Assembly (NCBI RefSeq): GCF_007744515.1
Contig: NZ_CP036268.1
Coordinates: forward strand, 634,482-698,481
Length of the DNA stretch: 64,000 nucleotides
Direction of reading: 5' to 3'
From: Stratiformator vulcanicus
GTDB lineage: Bacteria; Planctomycetota; Planctomycetia; Planctomycetales; Planctomycetaceae
Made by a program: the position numbers and the translations under genes. The first letter of the stretch is position 1. Each line of letters begins with the position of its first letter. The notes below the pieces were generated by a model. That model did no database searches and was not told the origin of the DNA. It saw nothing but the letters and a program-made list of their open reading frames with translations. Positions 1 through 9,059 of the stretch are shown piece after piece.

Positions 1-1
1 G

Positions 2-937
2 CTGCGTCGCAATCGAAACTCGGGCAACGTGTCGGAGGGTGATACCCGGCGGGCCCGACTTTGGGGGCCGGTTGCCGCATCATTTTGCCTCGTTCTCGCG
101 GCGGTCGGTGCGGAACTCGGGGTCATGGCTTACGAGCGATCGCAGCCGGGTGAAGTTCGTAAGTCGTACGCAGAATACTTAATCGACACCGTGACTTCTC
201 CGGGCAGATTCGCGACGGCAGTGGCCGACGGAATCACGTGGCGCTCTCAAGAAATTTGGCAGATGTTGATCCCCGGTCTCTTCAAGGCTGATAACGACCC
301 GAGCCAATGGTGGGGCTTTCCGCTTCTGTGTTTTTATTTGGTCTGGGCGTTTTGCTTGTCCCAAGGATGGTGGTCGCTCGCTCGTCGCGGTGATGTTTTC
401 GCTTGGACTCTGCCGCCGTATCTCGCGCTGCATCTGATTTGGCCGTTCGATGGTGGTGGTCGGTTTATGCTCCCGATGATCGGCCTGCTTGCGGCCTGTT
501 GGGCTCGTAGCGACATCCTGTGGTTGTTGATCCCAAGATATCGCGTCCCGGTTCTCGTGGGATGCGCGGTGCTGCATCTCGCGATCGGGTTCGGTCATTG
601 GATCGCCCGGGATGTCCCGCAACGCATCGAACTGACGCAATCCATGCAGGAACTTGAGCGTCTGATGGATCAGATCGAGCACCCGTCAGACGATCAGACG
701 TTGCTTGTCAGCCGAGGACTACCTTGGCGCGAAGTGATTCAACTGCAGTACCTCCTCGACCGTCCCGTATTGACGGCCGAGGAGGTTGTCAACACTCGAG
801 AGGACAAGTTGGTCTTCGCGGCACTCCCCGTGGAACGCGATCCTCCCATCGGCAAGACCGTGCTTGCGAGAACCGATCGATATGTCGTTTACGCTGAGAG
901 TAAGGACTCGCCTCCGCCTTCACTCCCGGACAAATAG
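2..937 (+). CDS. polytopic membrane protein, C-terminal part (GT-C glycosyltransferase-like)
   Basis: The frame is open from the first bases of the window, so the gene very probably starts upstream; a GTG at 29 is the only internal start near the edge and I do not trust it as the real one. Counting from that GTG, about five hydrophobic segments are visible (roughly residues 13-35, 93-115, 123-141, 146-168 and 172-191), followed by a soluble C-terminal part of about 110 residues. The stretch GGGRFMLPMIGLL in the middle resembles the R-x2-LP element found late in the membrane part of ArnT/PMT-type GT-C glycosyltransferases, which move sugars from lipid carriers. That assignment is an inference from topology and this short motif. 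The catalytic N-terminus is outside the window. It ends convergently with the next gene, with a long inverted repeat in between. Confidence 0.55.
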   Translation: MRRNRNSGNVSEGDTRRARLWGPVAASFCLVLAAVGAELGVMAYERSQPGEVRKSYAEYLIDTVTSPGRFATAVADGITWRSQEIWQMLIPGLFKADNDPSQWWGFPLLCFYLVWAFCLSQGWWSLARRGDVFAWTLPPYLALHLIWPFDGGGRFMLPMIGLLAACWARSDILWLLIPRYRVPVLVGCAVLHLAIGFGHWIARDVPQRIELTQSMQELERLMDQIEHPSDDQTLLVSRGLPWREVIQLQYLLDRPVLTAEEVVNTREDKLVFAALPVERDPPIGKTVLARTDRYVVYAESKDSPPPSLPDK

Positions 938-958
938 AAGCCGTTTAATTTTTGTGTC

Positions 959-1032
959 ATACCAGCCCGAGGCGCAAGCCGTCGGGAAAATCGCCGTTTG
1001 ATCGACCATCGGCTTGCGCCTCTGGCTGGTAT
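959..1032. repeat. 23-bp inverted repeat between convergent genes
   Basis: Bases 959-981 and 1010-1032 are reverse complements over 23 bp with one mismatch, around a 28-base loop. The arm begins ATACCAGCCCGAGGCG. It lies between the ends of the upstream membrane protein gene (937) and the minus-strand methyltransferase gene (1119), so it can fold in transcripts of both and may act as a bidirectional terminator or a mobile palindromic intergenic element. There is no clear U-tract. Confidence 0.7.
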
Positions 1033-1118
1033 TGAAATCGCTTCTATTCGAATCGGTTTGCCAAGCAATAACGATGCTCAGGACGGCTCAATCTCTCGTC
1101 GATTCACGATGCCCCTGC

Positions 1119-2270
1119 TTATTGTTCGGCCGTGTAAAAGTAGTTCTGAATATCGTGCGGAAGTTCATGAACGGTCACCTTGGTGAAACCGGCTTCATGG
1201 AGCATTTCGAGCGCCTTCTCCCGCCCCCACATTGCCCCGAGCCCCATCCCGCCTTGGGCGAGCGAAACCGTCATGCAGTGCAGGCACGAGATCGTGTAGA
1301 GGAATGGCGCGATCGGGTGCTCCGTGTTGCAATGCACGCAGCTCGACCCACGAATATCCTGCATGAGGAATCGCCCGCCCGGTGCCAAAGACTTTTGAAT
1401 GCCGATCAGAACGTGATCGGGCCGCGCTTGATCGTGGATCGCGTCGAACGCCGTGACGAGGTTGAATCGTCGACGGTCGACTGCGGCATCGTTGTGAAAG
1501 TCACTCAGGTCACGCATTTCAAAGCGAACATTCCTCAGCCCGGACGAACTCGCCTGCAAATTCGCAGCAGCGACGGCTGCATCGCTTAAGTCAAAGCCGA
1601 TGAAGGTGCTTCGCGGGTAACGTTCGGCCAAAGCCAGCATCGCCAGTCCGCGCCCGCATCCGACGTCGAGCACGCTGATCCCGCGTTCGAACTGTTCGGT
1701 CAAACCATCGACTAGCGGCAGAATGTGCTGCCCCAAGGCACCGACAACGGAGTTCGCACTCTCTTCGGCCATCACTTCGTGAAAGCGAGGATAGGACGAA
1801 TACGGCACGCCTCCTCCTTGGTGAAAGCAATGCACAATGCTGTCCTCGACGGCTGCGAGGATGGGCAAGAATTGAGCTGTGACCGCGAGATTGTCGGCCC
1901 CGGCGGCTCGGGTCAGAACAGCCGCGTGCTCATCGGGCAGCCGATAGCGAACGTCGGCGTTTGTGGTCGGCAGCTCCGTCAACTCGTCATCAAATTCGAC
2001 GATTCCGCCCGTCGCCATCGCACCAAGCCACTCTCGCACGTACCGCTCATTGAGTCCGGCCGCGGACGCTAGCTCGCTGCTCGTCAACGCAGCCTTTCCG
2101 CGTAGCGCGTCGAACAGGCCGGTGCGGTGGCCGACCGAGATCATCAGCGCCAGCGCGCCCCCGTTGAGCCAATCGACCATTCGCTCGGCAAAGGCGTCTG
2201 CCTTTGCGCTATCGAACTTTGAGCTGTCGAATTCCGTGCGTTGTGGCTGAACTTCCAATTCCGTCGACAT
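1119..2270 (-). CDS. class I SAM-dependent methyltransferase with N-terminal winged helix
   Basis: The 383-residue protein starts at the ATG at 2270 (MSTELEVQ); the frame stays open upstream but that part looks like non-coding divergent-promoter DNA. Residues about 45-95 resemble the winged-helix dimerisation domain of Rv2258c-like methyltransferases (GLFDAL, then LASAAGLNERYVREWL). Motif I of the Rossmann fold, VLDVGCGRG, lies at residues 200-207, with the acidic motif II (GFDLSD) about 20 residues later. A Cys-rich stretch (SCVHCN, then SCLHCM) follows and is common in this subfamily. It should transfer a methyl group from S-adenosylmethionine, but the acceptor cannot be told. It is divergent from the FG-GAP gene. 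The family call is firm and the substrate is unknown. Confidence 0.85.
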   Translation of the reverse strand: MSTELEVQPQRTEFDSSKFDSAKADAFAERMVDWLNGGALALMISVGHRTGLFDALRGKAALTSSELASAAGLNERYVREWLGAMATGGIVEFDDELTELPTTNADVRYRLPDEHAAVLTRAAGADNLAVTAQFLPILAAVEDSIVHCFHQGGGVPYSSYPRFHEVMAEESANSVVGALGQHILPLVDGLTEQFERGISVLDVGCGRGLAMLALAERYPRSTFIGFDLSDAAVAAANLQASSSGLRNVRFEMRDLSDFHNDAAVDRRRFNLVTAFDAIHDQARPDHVLIGIQKSLAPGGRFLMQDIRGSSCVHCNTEHPIAPFLYTISCLHCMTVSLAQGGMGLGAMWGREKALEMLHEAGFTKVTVHELPHDIQNYFYTAEQ

Positions 2271-2451
2271 CGTCTCTACATCCTTCCATAATTGCTCCCC
2301 CGACGTTTTGTCGGGAGTATTAAGGCCCGCACACTCAGTGAGCGGGAATGCGGCGAGGCTGTTACAAGAATTTTCGCGATCGCTCGAATACGACCGGTCG
2401 CCCATGGATTTCCGCAGATGCGGTCTCCAGTCGAAAGCAGCGGTCACCTTC

Positions 2452-4842
2452 ATGAGTTCGTCCTTGATGCATTTCGATAGTCCCCTCCGCGTGGCGCAAG
2501 GTTCGCTCGTTGCGGCGATCACGCTTGGACTGGCCGGTGTCGTCCCGGCTGAAGAGAACCGGCTCGCCGGGCACTACGGGTTCGGTGCCATTGAGCCGGT
2601 CATTTTGACCGAGCGATCGAGTGACCTCCGCGCGGCCGATCTCGACGGCGACGGGCGAATTGATCTGTTGCTGGCCGACAACAGCAATAATCGACTTGAC
2701 CTGTTGAGACAGCGAGACCCGGAGAAAGCCGATCAAGAGACTTCGGTCTCGCGCGGCGTCAACGAATTCTCCCCCTCATCGTTATTCGAACACGTCAAGC
2801 TGCCGGTCGATCGCGAGGTCATTTCGCTCGCGACCGGAGACTTCAATGCCGACGGTCACGCCGACATTGCCTACGTCGGCTCTCCCGATCGTCTCGTCAT
2901 GCACCTCGCCAAGCCAGAGGCGAACACGCCGGTCGAACGATTCAGCGATTCGCTGACGATTCGACTTCCCGATCTTCCCGCTGCGGGCCTGATTCTCGCC
3001 ACAGGCGATTTTGACAATGACGGCCGCGACGAATCGTGCGTGATCGGTAAGCAGAAGACGTTCGTCATTGGAGTCGACGAAAAAGGCGGTCTGGAATCAC
3101 CGACGGAACTACTCAATACCGCTGATGATCTCGGACTGGCTCAGGCCGCCGACTTGAACGGCGACGAGCTCATCGATCTCTGCTACACCGCATCTGACGG
3201 CGATGAAAAATTCTTATGCTTCCGACTGCAAAACCTTGACGGTGAACTCGGCCCGGAGATTCGCTACGACGTCCAGGAACCGCGTTCCGTTACCTTGGCT
3301 GATCTCGACCAAACCGGCGGCTCTGAGGTCATGACGATCGACTCTTCGACGGGCCGTTGGTCGGCATGGAAACTCCGCCCCGGCGAACGTGACACCGCCG
3401 CAGGCCCGGCAAAGGCCGATACGCTGATCCGGTACGGCTTCGGGGACCAGAATGCCCGGATCAATCGGGGCATCGGCTTCGGCGACTTCAACGGCGACGG
3501 ACGCACCGACGTCATTGTGACCGATCCGGAGGCGGCTCAGATGATCGTCTTCCTGCAGAAAGCTTCGGGCGGGCTCGATTTGGGGTCGACCTTTCCCGGG
3601 CTGCTCGGCGTCGAACAGGTCAGTTGCTCCGACTTCGATCGGGACGGTTCCGACGACGTCGTTGTCCTGAGTGCCAAAGAGGGCGCGGTGGCGATCAGCA
3701 AATATGTCGACGGTCGCCTTACGTTTCCGCAACCGATCCGACTGGCCGATGGAGATGGCGATGAGCCGACCGCCTTGGCGATCGACGCCTCCGACGGCAA
3801 GTTCGTCGCATTGCTCAAGCCCGAAGATTATCGCAAAGAGGGATATGATCTCGCCCTGTTCGCCAAGAGCCTGACCGGCTGGACCCGTGAGCCGATTACC
3901 GACGGTTTGAAGCTGACCGGTGAACCCGATCGCATGTTTGCCCGCGATCTCAACGGCGACGATCGACTCGACTTCTTGTTCTTTCCCGGACGCGGCCGAG
4001 CTGCCGAGACGTTTTTGACGGAAGCTGACGGTCAACTAAGCAAAATCGACGAATCGGCCGGGCTTGGGTTGGGTGCGACGACACCGGGTGGAATTTCCTT
4101 CGGCGAGATCGGCGATCGACCGGCCGTCCTCGCCGCTCGGGAAAACTTCGCCCGCAGTCTGACGTTGAGCGATCAGTCGCGTTGGCGAGTCGTCGATCAA
4201 TACAACGCGGGTGAATCGAACGCGCGGATTGTCGGCGCAACTTCGATCGACCTCGATGCGGACGGAGAGCGCGAGGTCGTGCTGATCGATTCGGGCGTCA
4301 ACAAATTGCGCGTGCTCCGGCGCGAGGGCAGCCTGTTTCGCCCTTGGCGGGAGATCGAAACCGGTCGGCTCAATTATGTGTCGTGCCATGTGGCCGATCT
4401 TGATTCGGACCGTCGCGACGACCTCGTGCTGTTCGGTCGGGGGCGAATCGCCGTCCTGTACTCGGGACAATCGACCCCGATGCTCGACCAGCTTGCCGTG
4501 TTCGAGACGAAGGTCGAGCAGACGTTCTTGCTCGATTCGGTTGCCGGTGATCTCAATCACGATGGCTTCGCCGACGTCGTGCTGCTTGATGGCCGCTCAC
4601 ACGTTGTGGAACTGCTCGACTACGACCCGGAAACCGGGCCCCGCAGCGCACTCCATTGGCAGCTCTATCAGGAAAAGAGCTTTCGCAACGAAACCGGCTT
4701 CGAACTCGAACCGCGCGAAACGCTGATCGCCGATGTCACGGGCGATGGTCGAAACGATTTGATCCTGCTGATCCACGACCGCGTACTGATCTACCCGCAG
4801 GACACCGTGGATGAAAACGAAGAAACCGACTCAGCCCCGTAG
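2452..4842 (+). CDS. secreted FG-GAP/VCBS repeat protein
   Basis: This 796-residue protein consists almost entirely of FG-GAP-type repeats. About a dozen copies of the calcium-binding pattern D-x-[DN]-x-D-G are visible, for example DLDGDGRIDLL, DFNADGHADI, DFNGDGRTDV, DFDRDGSDDV, DLNGDDRLDF and DLNHDGFADV. Such repeats fold into one or two beta-propellers that bind Ca2+ and usually act outside the cell in adhesion or ligand binding. The chosen ATG at 2452 gives a short charged start and a hydrophobic segment (SLVAAITLGLAGVV) ending near an A-E-E site, a plausible signal peptide. The frame is open further upstream to 2308 and an ATG at 2467 is also possible, and no strong ribosome site decides between them. 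No enzyme domain or anchor is seen. Confidence 0.8.
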   Translation: MSSSLMHFDSPLRVAQGSLVAAITLGLAGVVPAEENRLAGHYGFGAIEPVILTERSSDLRAADLDGDGRIDLLLADNSNNRLDLLRQRDPEKADQETSVSRGVNEFSPSSLFEHVKLPVDREVISLATGDFNADGHADIAYVGSPDRLVMHLAKPEANTPVERFSDSLTIRLPDLPAAGLILATGDFDNDGRDESCVIGKQKTFVIGVDEKGGLESPTELLNTADDLGLAQAADLNGDELIDLCYTASDGDEKFLCFRLQNLDGELGPEIRYDVQEPRSVTLADLDQTGGSEVMTIDSSTGRWSAWKLRPGERDTAAGPAKADTLIRYGFGDQNARINRGIGFGDFNGDGRTDVIVTDPEAAQMIVFLQKASGGLDLGSTFPGLLGVEQVSCSDFDRDGSDDVVVLSAKEGAVAISKYVDGRLTFPQPIRLADGDGDEPTALAIDASDGKFVALLKPEDYRKEGYDLALFAKSLTGWTREPITDGLKLTGEPDRMFARDLNGDDRLDFLFFPGRGRAAETFLTEADGQLSKIDESAGLGLGATTPGGISFGEIGDRPAVLAARENFARSLTLSDQSRWRVVDQYNAGESNARIVGATSIDLDADGEREVVLIDSGVNKLRVLRREGSLFRPWREIETGRLNYVSCHVADLDSDRRDDLVLFGRGRIAVLYSGQSTPMLDQLAVFETKVEQTFLLDSVAGDLNHDGFADVVLLDGRSHVVELLDYDPETGPRSALHWQLYQEKSFRNETGFELEPRETLIADVTGDGRNDLILLIHDRVLIYPQDTVDENEETDSAP

Positions 4843-4939
4843 TGCATCGCATTTCTAATAAGCCGAGGCTCCTGCGAGCCGCGGATCGAGCGTGGGGACA
4901 CATCGCGAGAACACTTTGCCGCCTCGCCCCGTGTTCGGT

Positions 4940-4969
4940 CCGCACTTCTCAGGAAGTGCGGCTTGTTTT
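4940..4969 (+). terminator. rho-independent terminator after the FG-GAP gene
   Basis: A perfect 9-bp stem, CCGCACTTC with GAAGTGCGG, closes a TCAG tetraloop and is followed by CTTGTTTT. It lies about 100 bases past the FG-GAP stop codon and just before the end of the convergent hydrolase-fold gene. Confidence 0.7.
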
Positions 4970-4988
4970 CCCGGCGCACGATGGCCAT

Positions 4989-5783
4989 TTACACCGCCGA
5001 GAAAATACCACCCATCAGCCAGTGGTTCAGGCCCGAGAGGGCTTCGCCAGAAAGCCCGGACCCTTCCTCTGAAGCGAAGGTCTCGATATGGACGTCGGCT
5101 CCGCGTTCCGACAGCTTTCGCGAGACGGACGCCATCGTCGCAATCGACGCAAGGTTCGTGACGCCTGAGCGGGCAAGCAGAATCCGGTGGTCTTCAAGTG
5201 ACAGCCCCCCGACCGCTTCATTTGAAAACGTGCGGAACGAGCCGTTGAACGCCGCGACGCCGCCGTAGGCTTCGGGTCGTGAGAGGAAGACTTCCAGCGC
5301 GACGTCGGCACCGCTGCCGATCCCGGCGAGAAAGACCCGCTCGCTGTGTACGTGATACTCCCGCCTCATGTTGCGTGCGATCTCGAGCGTATCATCTTTA
5401 AGCCGCTCACGGTCGTTGACGTTGGAGCTCCAGGAGAAACCGTTGCCCGAGATGAAATCTCCGCGCAATCCGAGTCCGAGATAGTTCCGATCGCTCAGCG
5501 TCGGCATCACCTGATGAACGATCCGTTCCGATTGTTCGTCGTCATGAAACCAGACTAAGAGCGGATACGCGTATCGATTCTCATATCCCTCGGGCACCCA
5601 CAGTTCGGTCCGACGACCCGTTGGGCTCAGCGTGCTGTTAGCGGCATCGGCACCAGTCGCCGTTTCGACGGGATACCCCGCGCGATCGAGCCACAGATCA
5701 AAGATGTTGGAAGTCGCCGTGCCGAGCAATTTAGCCAGCGAGTCGGACGTATCCGTCGACCAGTTGTAGCGGCGATCATTCAT
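4989..5783 (-). CDS. alpha/beta-hydrolase fold protein, apparently without catalytic triad
   Basis: The 264-residue protein matches the phospholipase/carboxylesterase (YpfH/EstB-like) branch of the alpha/beta-hydrolases in layout: PLLVWFHDD near residue 74, the nucleophile-elbow strand FLAGIGSGAD at 151-160, RILLARSG at 200-207 and a C-terminal GLNHWLM. In active relatives the elbow reads LAG-F-S-x-G. Here the Ser position is Gly156, with a Ser one place later. The Asp loop reads RSGVTN without Asp, and the GHxxSxE motif reads GSGLSGEAL, so the His is Ser242. All three catalytic positions therefore look lost. There is no signal peptide. It lies 18 bases behind the amidase gene, probably in one operon. 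The fold call is fairly firm; the loss of activity is an inference from alignment by eye. Confidence 0.7.
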   Translation of the reverse strand: MNDRRYNWSTDTSDSLAKLLGTATSNIFDLWLDRAGYPVETATGADAANSTLSPTGRRTELWVPEGYENRYAYPLLVWFHDDEQSERIVHQVMPTLSDRNYLGLGLRGDFISGNGFSWSSNVNDRERLKDDTLEIARNMRREYHVHSERVFLAGIGSGADVALEVFLSRPEAYGGVAAFNGSFRTFSNEAVGGLSLEDHRILLARSGVTNLASIATMASVSRKLSERGADVHIETFASEEGSGLSGEALSGLNHWLMGGIFSAV

Positions 5784-5801
5784 GGGTGGGTTCCAAATTG
5801 C

Positions 5802-6575
5802 TTACGGGGAGGCTTTCGCAGGCATCACGTCGCGCAGGTCGAAGAAGCGTCCGGGGCACTTCGTGGCGCGAATCTGTCCGTGAGTCATGACCGCCGAGGG
5901 CGGAATATCGAATTCGTCGACGAGTTCGGCGATCAATTTTCGCAGCGCCGACGTCTGCCGCTCGGTCGGAAGTTCCTGCTCGAAGTTGCCGACCAGCGCG
6001 ATGCCGATTCCGAGGTTATTGAACTTCTTGCTTCCGGCGTGGGCTCCGGCGAGTTGCTCTTTCCAGCGAAAGGTCGGCAGTACTTCTCCGTCGTCCTCGC
6101 CGCGCCCGTTGCCGATCACGAAGTGATAGCCGATACCACGCCAAGGGTTGCCATCCGAGTCGACCCGACGACGGTGCGCGGCATCGATCGTAGCGACACT
6201 GCCTCGGACGGTCGCGGTATGATGAATCACGAGATACTGCCAATCGCGTTTCTCGATCTTCGTTTCATCGGGCGGGGTTTGTAACACCCCCTCGATATCC
6301 TGAGTCTGCGATTCTGAATCTTCGCTAACCGCAGGATCCGCGGTCTTCACTGAAGGCACGCCCCCGAGGCCCGCACGTACCTGACCGGTCCGAAAACGCT
6401 GCATGACGCCCGGGGTCACGAAGAATGCGGTCGGATGCCGCCGGGAGGCTTCGCCGGATGACTCGGACTTAATGGGAAGGCCGAGTGATGGCCCGTCGCT
6501 GGCAATCGCATTCGCAGCCCACAGCATAAAAATGCCGGCGGCGAAACTGAAAATTGTGCGGGCGAAGGGGTTCAT
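5802..6575 (-). CDS. N-acetylmuramoyl-L-alanine amidase (amidase_2/PGRP type), exported
   Basis: This 257-residue zinc amidase should cleave the bond between N-acetylmuramic acid and L-alanine in peptidoglycan. The ATG at 6575 gives a clear signal peptide (FSFAAGIFMLWAANAIA, cleavage near ASA/ASD); a TTG one codon earlier is less likely. After a linker of about 85 residues the amidase_2 domain fills residues ~110-255. The zinc ligands are visible: the first His in VIHHTA, the second in AGAHAG, and the Cys in TKCPGRFF. The central GIGYHFVIGNGRG and NLGIGIALVGNFE blocks are typical of the PGRP fold. It is the first gene of a likely two-gene operon with the degenerate hydrolase. Its leader carries a strong inverted repeat. 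Confidence 0.88.
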   Translation of the reverse strand: MNPFARTIFSFAAGIFMLWAANAIASDGPSLGLPIKSESSGEASRRHPTAFFVTPGVMQRFRTGQVRAGLGGVPSVKTADPAVSEDSESQTQDIEGVLQTPPDETKIEKRDWQYLVIHHTATVRGSVATIDAAHRRRVDSDGNPWRGIGYHFVIGNGRGEDDGEVLPTFRWKEQLAGAHAGSKKFNNLGIGIALVGNFEQELPTERQTSALRKLIAELVDEFDIPPSAVMTHGQIRATKCPGRFFDLRDVMPAKASP

Positions 6576-6579
6576 CAAT

Positions 6580-6631
6580 CCGGACCGGCATTTTGCTGGG
6601 TTTGGCAGCGGTATTCCGCTGTCCGGTCCGG
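6580..6631 (-). promoter_or_regulatory. nested inverted repeat in the amidase leader
   Basis: CCGGACCGG (6580-6588) pairs with CCGGTCCGG (6623-6631). Inside the loop CAGCGG-TATT-CCGCTG (6606-6621) forms a second perfect hairpin. The structure touches the amidase start codon at 6575, so it could affect translation start or mark a regulator site. Function is unknown. Confidence 0.4.
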
Positions 6632-6769
6632 ACTCTAGTGTCGGTCGGTCGAGGGTGTCAACGTGTTGCGTTTGACCGGCCCGGCGGCACCGTTCCTCGA
6701 ACGTGCCCCATGTGAAAACAGGGCAAGCTGCGTTGCCTTTAACCCTCTATCGGCCGCCGAAAACCTCAA

Positions 6770-6789
6770 CGCAGACTCTCTAGTCTGCG
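6770..6789 (-). terminator. candidate terminator of the small secreted protein gene
   Basis: A perfect 8-bp stem CGCAGACT/AGTCTGCG with a CTCT loop is followed, on the minus strand, by TTGAGGTTTT. It sits about 80 bases past the stop codon at 6871. A second, imperfect stem lies between them at 6801-6822. The remaining bases of this 290-base gap show nothing else. Confidence 0.45.
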
Positions 6790-6870
6790 GATTCAATGCG
6801 AACGACCCGATTTCGGGCCGTTTGCGAAGCCGTTTCGCGGAACGGAGTGAATAGAGGTGATCGGCCGAGT

Positions 6871-7488
6871 TCAGAATGGCCGAATCGGCAACACCGGACG
6901 GCTCGACCCGTCGAGTCGATACGGTCCGAGTGGTCCTGCGAAGGCGGGAACAGGTCCCATGAATGTCGGTCGCAGCCCTTGATAGCGGTCATACACGAAC
7001 GGCGGCACATAGGCGGGAACTTCGGCGACGGTCGACGGAGCGACAGACTCAACGTGCTTGTTGATCGTCATTGGCCGCAACTGGCCGAACATGATCTCCA
7101 TTGCCGCTTCGTGACGGTAAGAAGGGTTGGCGAGGTACTCCGATCGACGGAACCGCACGCTGCGATAGGCGGTTTCGTAATCAATACCGCACGCTCCGCC
7201 TCCGCAACCAAAACTCGAATAAGACGGTTCCGGATCGGAAGGGGGCGGAACGAGCCCGTCTTCGGCTGTCCCGTCCGCGTAAGCAACGCGGAGCGGCTCG
7301 CTCTGATCAACCTGCAACGGCATCAGATCGGCTCGCGGCCCCGGAGTGATCGCGATCCCCGAAAAAGAGTTTTCCGCGTTCGACTCGGCGGCCAACGAAA
7401 ATGTCGACATCCACGGCATCGCAATCGCAATCACAAGTGCGGCAGCGACTTCTCGCAGCCGGACCGGTTGCGCAATTTGACCCAACAC
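6871..7488 (-). CDS. small secreted protein of unknown function
   Basis: I do not recognise this protein. The start is set at the GTG at 7488 because GAGGGGGAG lies six bases upstream; the frame is open to 7617 but that extra part would run close to argH and lacks such a site. From the GTG the 205-residue product has a good signal peptide (basic RLRE, then VAAALVIAIAMPWM, cleavage near SLA/AES). The mature part holds a short Gly/Cys-rich element, FGCGGGACG, and a Pro-rich, Tyr/Phe-rich C-terminus (VPPFVYDRYQGLRPTFMGP). No enzyme motif is seen. It is divergent from argH, about 180 bases apart. A periplasmic or surface role is likely only because of the signal peptide. Confidence 0.55.
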   Translation of the reverse strand: MLGQIAQPVRLREVAAALVIAIAMPWMSTFSLAAESNAENSFSGIAITPGPRADLMPLQVDQSEPLRVAYADGTAEDGLVPPPSDPEPSYSSFGCGGGACGIDYETAYRSVRFRRSEYLANPSYRHEAAMEIMFGQLRPMTINKHVESVAPSTVAEVPAYVPPFVYDRYQGLRPTFMGPVPAFAGPLGPYRLDGSSRPVLPIRPF

Positions 7489-7665
7489 TTCAATCTCCCC
7501 CTCACAAGAGCAGCGTACTCGACCCCTCGAATCCGCCAGCTCAACCTCGTTGACCCAGTCGTCCCACGTTAGCGAGTCCCCCCGACCGTTCGCAAGGATT
7601 TGTTGCGTCGTTGCCACGTCGGCTCCGCAATCGCATACTCTGGGCGACCGAATCAGGAGAGCAAA

Positions 7666-9045
7666 ATGGCTGCAAAGGCATGGGGTGGAAGATTTTCCGG
7701 CGAGAGCGACGCGCAGGTGGAGATGTTTACGGAATCCATCAGTTTCGACGCCCGGCTAGCCCCGTATGACGTCCAGGGATCACAGGCACACGCGACAATG
7801 CTCGCTGAGGTCGGCCTAATCTCGAACGAAGAGCGGGACCAGATCTGCGGGGCGCTCGACGAGATCTTGGGTGAAATCGAACGGGGGGAGATGCCCTTCT
7901 CCGCGTCGCTCGAGGACATCCACATGCACATTGAGCGGGCCCTGATCGACCGACTCGGTGATGTCGGCCGTAAACTGCATACGGGGCGCAGCCGAAACGA
8001 TCAGGTTGCCACCGATATGAAGCTGTTCGTCCGCGAGGCGATCGATCGTATTGACGGGTTGCTGGCGGACGTGCAGCGGGCGTTCGTCGAACGTTGCGAG
8101 GGCGATCAAGATGTCATCCTGCCGGGCTACACGCATCTGCAGCGGGCGATGCCTGTGCTTGCCCCTCATTATTGGCTTGCCTATTGCGAGAAGTTTCAGC
8201 GTGACCGGGAACGCCTTGCCGACGGTCGCAAGCGGGTCAATCTCTCACCCCTCGGGGCTGCCGCGTTGGCCGGTTCAAGCCTGCCGATCGATCGTCACCA
8301 AACCGCTGAATTGCTCGGGTTCAGCGAACCGGCGGCGAACAGTCTGGACGTTTCCAGTGATCGCGATTACCAGATCGAGTTCGTGCAGAACTTGTCTCTC
8401 ATCGCGGTCCATCTGTCAGGACTGGCCGAAGAATGGATTCTGTGGTTCAGCACCGAATTCGGGTTCCTCTCGCTACCGGAGTCCTACACGACCGGCAGCA
8501 GTATCATGCCGCAGAAGCGGAATCCCGATGTGCTCGAACTCATCCGCGGCAAGACGGCCCGCGTGATCGCAGCCGTCCCGCAAATGCTGGTGCTGCTCAA
8601 GGGCCTGCCGATGGCCTACAACCGCGATCTGCAAGAAGACAAGATCGCCCTTTTCGATGCCTACGATACGATCGCGGCCTGCCTGGAATTGATGCCCGGA
8701 ATGATCTCCGGCGCGGCGCTCAATCGCGACGCGATCGCCGCCCGGCTCGAAGAGGGCTTCCTGGACGCGACCGCACTCATGGAGTACCTCATCAAAAAGG
8801 GCGTGCCGATGCGGACCGGGCACGAGACCGTCGGCAAACTCGTCGCCGAATGCGAGAATCGCGGCTGCACACTGAGCGACCTCTCGCTCGAGCAACTGCA
8901 GTCCGCCTGCGATCTCATTGACGAAGATGTGCGGAAGGTGCTCGGGACAAAGAACGCAATGGCAGCCCTGGTGAGCTACGGCTCAGGGGGAAAGGAGCCC
9001 GTGACGGAGCAGATCGGTCGATGGCGCGAGCGGCTTGACTCATAA
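7666..9045 (+). CDS. argH: argininosuccinate lyase
   Basis: The 459-residue protein splits argininosuccinate into arginine and fumarate, the last step of arginine synthesis in the cytoplasm. The ATG at 7666 follows CAGGAGA with good spacing. The N-terminus KAWGGRFS, the substrate-binding [12 protein letters not shown] near residue 105 and the fumarase/aspartase superfamily signature [12 protein letters not shown] at about 277-287 are all present. The signature Ser that acts as general acid/base is conserved. The length is normal. hicA follows after 14 bases, so argH may be cotranscribed with hicAB and truA. Confidence 0.97.
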   Translation: MAAKAWGGRFSGESDAQVEMFTESISFDARLAPYDVQGSQAHATMLAEVGLISNEERDQICGALDEILGEIERGEMPFSASLEDIHMHIERALIDRLGDVGRKLHTGRSRNDQVATDMKLFVREAIDRIDGLLADVQRAFVERCEGDQDVILPGYTHLQRAMPVLAPHYWLAYCEKFQRDRERLADGRKRVNLSPLGAAALAGSSLPIDRHQTAELLGFSEPAANSLDVSSDRDYQIEFVQNLSLIAVHLSGLAEEWILWFSTEFGFLSLPESYTTGSSIMPQKRNPDVLELIRGKTARVIAAVPQMLVLLKGLPMAYNRDLQEDKIALFDAYDTIAACLELMPGMISGAALNRDAIAARLEEGFLDATALMEYLIKKGVPMRTGHETVGKLVAECENRGCTLSDLSLEQLQSACDLIDEDVRKVLGTKNAMAALVSYGSGGKEPVTEQIGRWRERLDS

Positions 9046-9059
9046 GGGAAGTGCGAACC

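Noticed and set aside
2299-2315. Small hairpin CCCGAC/GTCGGG between the methyltransferase and FG-GAP genes
   Set aside because: Only 6 bp, without U-tract, and placed between two divergent starts; it may be chance.
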